Source: a bacterium | GTDB lineage: Bacteria; Margulisbacteria; Marinamargulisbacteria; SXXA01 | Assembly: GCA_947502965.1 (NCBI GenBank) | Contig: CANNCG010000002.1 | Location: 1-33,730, forward strand | DNA: 33,730 bases | Direction: 5' to 3' | In this document: in pieces, positions 30,301 through 33,730 of the stretch | Numbering within the stretch: position 1 is the first letter of the stretch | How the letters are laid out: every line of letters starts with the position of its first letter | Made by a program: the position numbers and the translations under genes | Notes under the pieces: generated by a model | Told to the model about the DNA's origin: nothing | Seen by the model: the letters and a program-made list of their open reading frames with translations, nothing else | The model's database searches: none

Positions 30301-30885
30301 GGTTTAAATGCGGAGGGTAATAAGATTCCTTCTGGTAAATATAGTGTGAAGGTATCCTTGCTAGACAAGGTGGATAAACGGGTTGTGGTGAGCGCCCAGT
30401 CCGTAGTCACAGTATTGGAGCGAGGCTCTTTTGATTGGGACTTTTCTGCGGCAAGAGAGACTTTGTTTGCGGATATCCCACCCACCCACCCCGATAGACC
30501 GATCATTAATGCATGGATGGCCTTGGGTAATACGGCGATGGTCATGAAAAGCAGTAGTGATGTACTCAAAACAGAAAATCAAACATTTTTTGGGCCTTCT
30601 CAGCCCATGACACGTATTGCATTTGTCATGGGGTTGAGTCGGTCTTTGGCGTATTTGGGAGCGAAGAGTTATACGATTCCAGATCTGTCGCCTTATTCAG
30701 ATGTGAGCGCGCTTCCCAGAGAGATTCAAGAGCCTATTGGTCTTTATATTTCGGAACTTGATTATGGTGGCGATGATCAACGCCGTTTGCGGTTGTATGA
30801 TCCCATTACACGGGCGGAGGCGGTTACTTTGTTAGGTCGTTTTTTACGTTGGCAGAGCAAGCGTTTTGAGTTTTTACTTCCATGA
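27301..30885 (+). CDS. Envelope protein: signal peptide, N-terminal Ig-like domain, long coiled coil, OmpA-like beta-barrel, FlgD-like Ig and SLH-like repeats
   Basis: Signal MRNFILGMLMMVGVFSGLWAQ; ~27715-29415 uninterrupted heptad-like Lys/Glu/Gln-rich coil; FIITPYLGYRSFSDTKIKNGANIGLKLMG..LGIDMRLRF barrel-like; GDFSLQWDGLNAEGNKIPSGKYSVKVSL FlgD-like; FADIPPTHPDRPIINAWMALG..TRIAFVMGLSRSL and YDPITRAEAVTLLGRFL SLH-like. Confidence 0.8.
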   Translation: MRNFILGMLMMVGVFSGLWAQELKITSSPNPVAPGTNVRVTVQSGFILDTPYVGVFDRTVSLQKVGERLYTVSFLIPATTKPGLIQSYLSFNATAKKGLRVPFQFEVSGPKKDTISGIESRGFVLKTDPLEESNIKIDALEDSVKKLQIERQSLKKQIETTKKDLEKLKNTPRTTSKQFAQKEEALQSLDRQLVNREKNLQTAQTQYQKQLEDLVSRETALGAKEADLRQREAELAKERESVSRQVKDVSIKQEALETQESDLAQRKKLTDAEEVALRMQNQKLKEMQLQLSQTTSSLTSEKELLAEKEKDLQLLRKKLGEEDTGVKAREQELNRQRDEMAKKNADLMALTSQVQKEKKLISESEVVFKRRLQEVDLVAKRLSTERQVLDDRQDKIQERETALKLEEERLYAQIRRLSARDEQLKTIEKTLREEEEAIQRQQITLTQQQSQLSEKEADLNKIQQDISSQNMSLQRLMQDVQIDRVTLTSQAVTIKTDKELLRQKEAMLIQEQKTLQAQQTNTQALEDSLARRKKIFEKELNASKMLQDQDRQQLELQRKEINALDLESRESKQRLATISAEQSQRERSIRQAQSEQSSREVALGQRMRDLESKEFQIETLRKDVYDKYMALDALKTWVDDRTYALQEAYALAQKDKSVNTAAFQDQFQKLERLTRMLQHRTSSLLEINKALNQQNEALEIEIQTVVPTESQFIITPYLGYRSFSDTKIKNGANIGLKLMGSFSRDWGVDTGIGCVPTLENGKSQLVYTVDFLFSRHLATISRFRFFGLAGIGGRIASSAAMGMSAGLGIRNPLSENTAADLDILYGPDFLVRLGIDMRLRFDERRVSRGLGLDVPSVSPVATTSGSGIDVLLRVPSSRYQTSIVRPVLQDSVTHWSSDDAALSGAFGLLELIPVQDAKDTYLFFPSKTLSLLEGVKLLMKATYLPKMVADESLPISFTIVDLPGVEYLTKVWVEDELGNQIHVLLDGESRGVGDFSLQWDGLNAEGNKIPSGKYSVKVSLLDKVDKRVVVSAQSVVTVLERGSFDWDFSAARETLFADIPPTHPDRPIINAWMALGNTAMVMKSSSDVLKTENQTFFGPSQPMTRIAFVMGLSRSLAYLGAKSYTIPDLSPYSDVSALPREIQEPIGLYISELDYGGDDQRRLRLYDPITRAEAVTLLGRFLRWQSKRFEFLLP

Positions 30886-32267
30886 GTATTTTAAAAAAGC
30901 TTAAAACTATTTTAGTAATTGGGCGTCCCAATGTGGGGAAATCCACCCTTATTAACCGGATTTTGGATGCCCCCCGTGCCATTACCCAGGATACGCCTGG
31001 CGTTACCCGAGATGTGGTGCGGTATATGGCCTCTTTTAAAGGCCGTCCCTTTACACTATTGGACAGTGCAGGTGTTTTTTTTGATTTGTCAGATGCGGGT
31101 TTTTTGCAGACGGAGATAGAGGCACGTGTGACGGCTGCCATCAAAGAGGCGGACGGCATTGTGTGGGTGACGGATGGGGCCTTTGGGGTGCATCCTGTTG
31201 AGGAGGCAATTGCCCATCGTTTGCGCGGGGTGTCTTCGCGGGTCGTGATCGCGGCCAATAAATGTGACAATGAGATGATGTCTCATGCGGCACACGCCTT
31301 TTATGAGCTGGGTTTTCCTGAGGTTTTGCCTGTTTCGGCCATGCACGGCCATGGGGTTGAGGCCTTGCTCCGTGAGGTGTTGGGAAATACCCTTGCCAAG
31401 GGGGATGACACGGTTTCTTGGCCACGTATCGCGGTGATAGGGCGTCCCAATGTGGGGAAATCGTCTCTCTTGAATGCCTTGACGGGGCGGGATTTGGCCT
31501 TGGTACACAATACGCCTGGTACAACCCGAGACCCCATAGAATGCCCTATTCTCATTGACGAAAATCCTTATGTTTTAATAGATACCGCAGGATTGCGTCG
31601 GCAGGCCAAGATGGAAGATGAGATTGAATACTATTCTTCGATAAGGGCAACCGGTGTTTTGACCCGTGCAGATGTTGCGGTGGTGGTCATCGATGCCAGC
31701 GATTTCCTGGTGGATCAGGACAAGCGTGTATTGCAGTTGGTCTTGGAATCCCAAAAGCCCTTTGTGCTTTTTGTTAATAAATGGGATCAAACAGACCGTA
31801 GTCATGAAACTCGGCAGCGCTTCTTGGATGAAGCCCACCGGTTGTTTCCCCGTTTGGCATATTTTCCGACCATTTTTGGATCTGCAACATCTTCTATTCA
31901 TTTGTCTCAATTGAAGCAGCGCCTCAATGCTTTGGTAGCGCAGCGTGATTTTCGTGCGCCGACGCCCGAAGTCAATCGTTTTGTTCAAGACGTTTTGCGC
32001 CGTTTGCAGCCACCCACGATGTCAGGGGGGGCGTTGACGATTTATTTTGGCACGCAGACCACGTCGTCTCCGATGCAATTTGTATTTTCGGTTAACCGAA
32101 CAAAAGGCATTCCAGAAGCCTATATCCGGTTTTTAGAACGTCGTTTGCGGGCACACTTTCCTGAATTGGAAGGTCAAAGCGTCGACATTGTGTTCAGAAG
32201 CCATCGTAGCGATTCAGATATGCCCGGTACACAAAAACGCAAAAGACCTCAAAAAGCGAAATCCTAA
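30882..32267 (+). CDS. der: Ribosome biogenesis GTPase Der (EngA)
   Basis: Two tandem G domains (VIGRPNVGKSTLINRI and VIGRPNVGKSSLLNAL), DTPGVTRD, NKCD, NKWD, C-terminal KH-like domain. Confidence 0.97.
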   Translation: MSILKKLKTILVIGRPNVGKSTLINRILDAPRAITQDTPGVTRDVVRYMASFKGRPFTLLDSAGVFFDLSDAGFLQTEIEARVTAAIKEADGIVWVTDGAFGVHPVEEAIAHRLRGVSSRVVIAANKCDNEMMSHAAHAFYELGFPEVLPVSAMHGHGVEALLREVLGNTLAKGDDTVSWPRIAVIGRPNVGKSSLLNALTGRDLALVHNTPGTTRDPIECPILIDENPYVLIDTAGLRRQAKMEDEIEYYSSIRATGVLTRADVAVVVIDASDFLVDQDKRVLQLVLESQKPFVLFVNKWDQTDRSHETRQRFLDEAHRLFPRLAYFPTIFGSATSSIHLSQLKQRLNALVAQRDFRAPTPEVNRFVQDVLRRLQPPTMSGGALTIYFGTQTTSSPMQFVFSVNRTKGIPEAYIRFLERRLRAHFPELEGQSVDIVFRSHRSDSDMPGTQKRKRPQKAKS

Positions 32268-33127
32268 TGGTGGGGTATCGGGTTTTGTTTATGGGGTCTC
32301 CGGTATTTGCGGTACCCGCATTGTCAGCCCTGATGTCCCACCCAAAGACAGCGGTGGTGGCGGTGGTGACGCAGCCTGATCAACCCAAGGGGCGGGGGAA
32401 AAAACCCGCTCCAACACCCGTTAAGCTCGCGGCAGAGGCGAAATCTATCCCTGTGTTTACACCATGCGCCAAGCGTGAGTTGTTGCGTGTTGTTGCGCAT
32501 ATTCGCCCAGACCTCATTGTGGTGGTGGCCTATGGGCGTATTTTGCCAGCAGCCATTACAGACCAGTATGTCTGTGTAAATGTGCATGGTTCTCTTTTGC
32601 CACACTACAGAGGGGCATCGCCGATTCATACCGCCTTAATGGCAAACGACCAACACACAGGCGTTACGCTTATTCGCATGAATGCCAAAATGGATGCAGG
32701 CGATATTCTTTTGCTTTCTGAGACAGCTATCTTTCATAACGATTTTTTTCAAACCCTTCACGATCGGTTATCGCTGATGGGTGGTGATATTTTGCATTCT
32801 TTTTTAGACAATGTAGACCTGCATTTGGCCAATGCCTATCCCCAAGTGGACGCCGCTGTGAGCTATTGTCAAAAGCTGTTTCCCGAAGATGCTTTACTGA
32901 GCGCAGACAGGTCTCCAATTGAAAATTGGGGAATTATACGGGCATTTTCGCCAGTCCCGGGGGCCTATGTTGTGGAATCCGGGAAACGGATCAAAATTTT
33001 AGAAGCAAGGTTAGAAGACAATGGCTTGGTGCCTGTCACCGTAAAGCCTGAAGGGAAAAATAGCATGTCTTATGCCGACTATCAGCGGGGAAAAGGCACC
33101 CTTTCTTTTTTTAAGAGGCCTCAATAG
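32267..33127 (+). CDS. fmt: Methionyl-tRNA formyltransferase
   Basis: VLFMGSPVFAVPALSAL, VVTQPDQPKGRGKKPAPTPVKLAAE, CVNVHGSLLPHYRGASPIHTAL, GVTLIRMNAKMDAGDIL. Confidence 0.96.
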   Translation: MVGYRVLFMGSPVFAVPALSALMSHPKTAVVAVVTQPDQPKGRGKKPAPTPVKLAAEAKSIPVFTPCAKRELLRVVAHIRPDLIVVVAYGRILPAAITDQYVCVNVHGSLLPHYRGASPIHTALMANDQHTGVTLIRMNAKMDAGDILLLSETAIFHNDFFQTLHDRLSLMGGDILHSFLDNVDLHLANAYPQVDAAVSYCQKLFPEDALLSADRSPIENWGIIRAFSPVPGAYVVESGKRIKILEARLEDNGLVPVTVKPEGKNSMSYADYQRGKGTLSFFKRPQ

Positions 33128-33201
33128 GCCCTCCTGACGCAGGTGGTTGGCCAAGCGCTCAACGAACTCCATACTGCCGCACCAAAAAGCGAGGCCCTAA
33201 A

Positions 33202-33333
33202 ATGAAGCTCAAATCAAAAGCGGCGAGTGGTTATGCGAAACCACGAGTTGAAAAGTACGGGGTATTGGCCAGACGAATGACACTTGATCGCTTGTCAAAA
33301 CCGGCCATGCTTGAAACAATACCATCCCTATGA
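33202..33333 (+). CDS. Small ORF (43 aa), candidate leader/coupling peptide upstream of hisS
   Basis: GAGG 7 nt before [46 protein letters not shown]; stop overlaps hisS start as ATGA. Confidence 0.45.
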   Translation: MKLKSKAASGYAKPRVEKYGVLARRMTLDRLSKPAMLETIPSL

Positions 33334-33730
33334 GTCTCAAATACCCACTTCCCCGTGGCACACGCGATATATTACCCGAAGAAATGCCCTTTTGGCATCA
33401 CGTCGAAGATACCGCCAGGTCTATTTTTAGCGCCTATAATTACCAAGAAATCAGAACCCCTATCTTTGAGCTAACAGAACTCTTTGAACGTGGGATAGGC
33501 GATGGCACCGATATCGTCGAAAAAGAGATGTACACCTTCACCGACAAAGGCGAACGACGGCTCACCCTGAGACCTGAAGGAACCGCCCCCATTGCCCGTG
33601 CCTATCTCCAGAATGGCCTGGGAAAAAAAGAGCCCCAATCCAAACTCTATTATTGTGGTCCCATGTTTCGCTACGAACGCCCCCAAGCCGGCCGTTACCG
33701 TCAATTCTATCAAATCGGGGTAGAAAACAT
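33330..33730 (+). CDS. hisS: Histidyl-tRNA synthetase, N-terminal part (truncated by window end)
   Basis: [126 protein letters not shown]; not in the supplied ORF track. Confidence 0.96.
   Translation, partial: MSLKYPLPRGTRDILPEEMPFWHHVEDTARSIFSAYNYQEIRTPIFELTELFERGIGDGTDIVEKEMYTFTDKGERRLTLRPEGTAPIARAYLQNGLGKKEPQSKLYYCGPMFRYERPQAGRYRQFYQIGVEN

Overview
The window is a mostly housekeeping segment of a diderm-type bacterial chromosome. I cannot place the phylum from sequence alone. Minus-strand block: tRNA-Ala(GGC), rsfS, LCP-family protein, yqeK, an outer-membrane-like protein and a lipoprotein. Plus-strand genes: M48 lipoprotein protease, comEC, dolichol-P-type GT2, FAD oxidoreductase and miaA. 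The next genes on the minus strand are a GT87-like mannosyltransferase (before the GT2) and topB (after miaA). A complete F1Fo ATP synthase operon (atpBEFHAGDC) follows, then a DedA protein, a GT-C-like membrane protein, an EEP-family phosphatase/nuclease, a glmM-like mutase, a 1194-aa coiled-coil/beta-barrel/SLH-like envelope protein, der, fmt and the start of hisS (truncated by the window end and absent from the ORF track). The most notable non-genic signal is a family of ~115-bp palindromic, MITE-like repeats: four full copies plus at least three partial copies. They have near-identical terminal inverted repeats (TACCCRTYCCAAAATGAAAC), usually TA at the ends, and an apical hairpin with a compensatory base change. 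Two genes take their C-terminal codons from repeat ends. Other points of interest are an intrinsic terminator between atpE and atpF, a c-subunit with a GxSxSxA motif, a small SD-led ORF overlapping hisS by ATGA, and a frameshifted lectin-domain surface protein at the left edge. I ran no database searches. Calls are from reading motifs and architecture.
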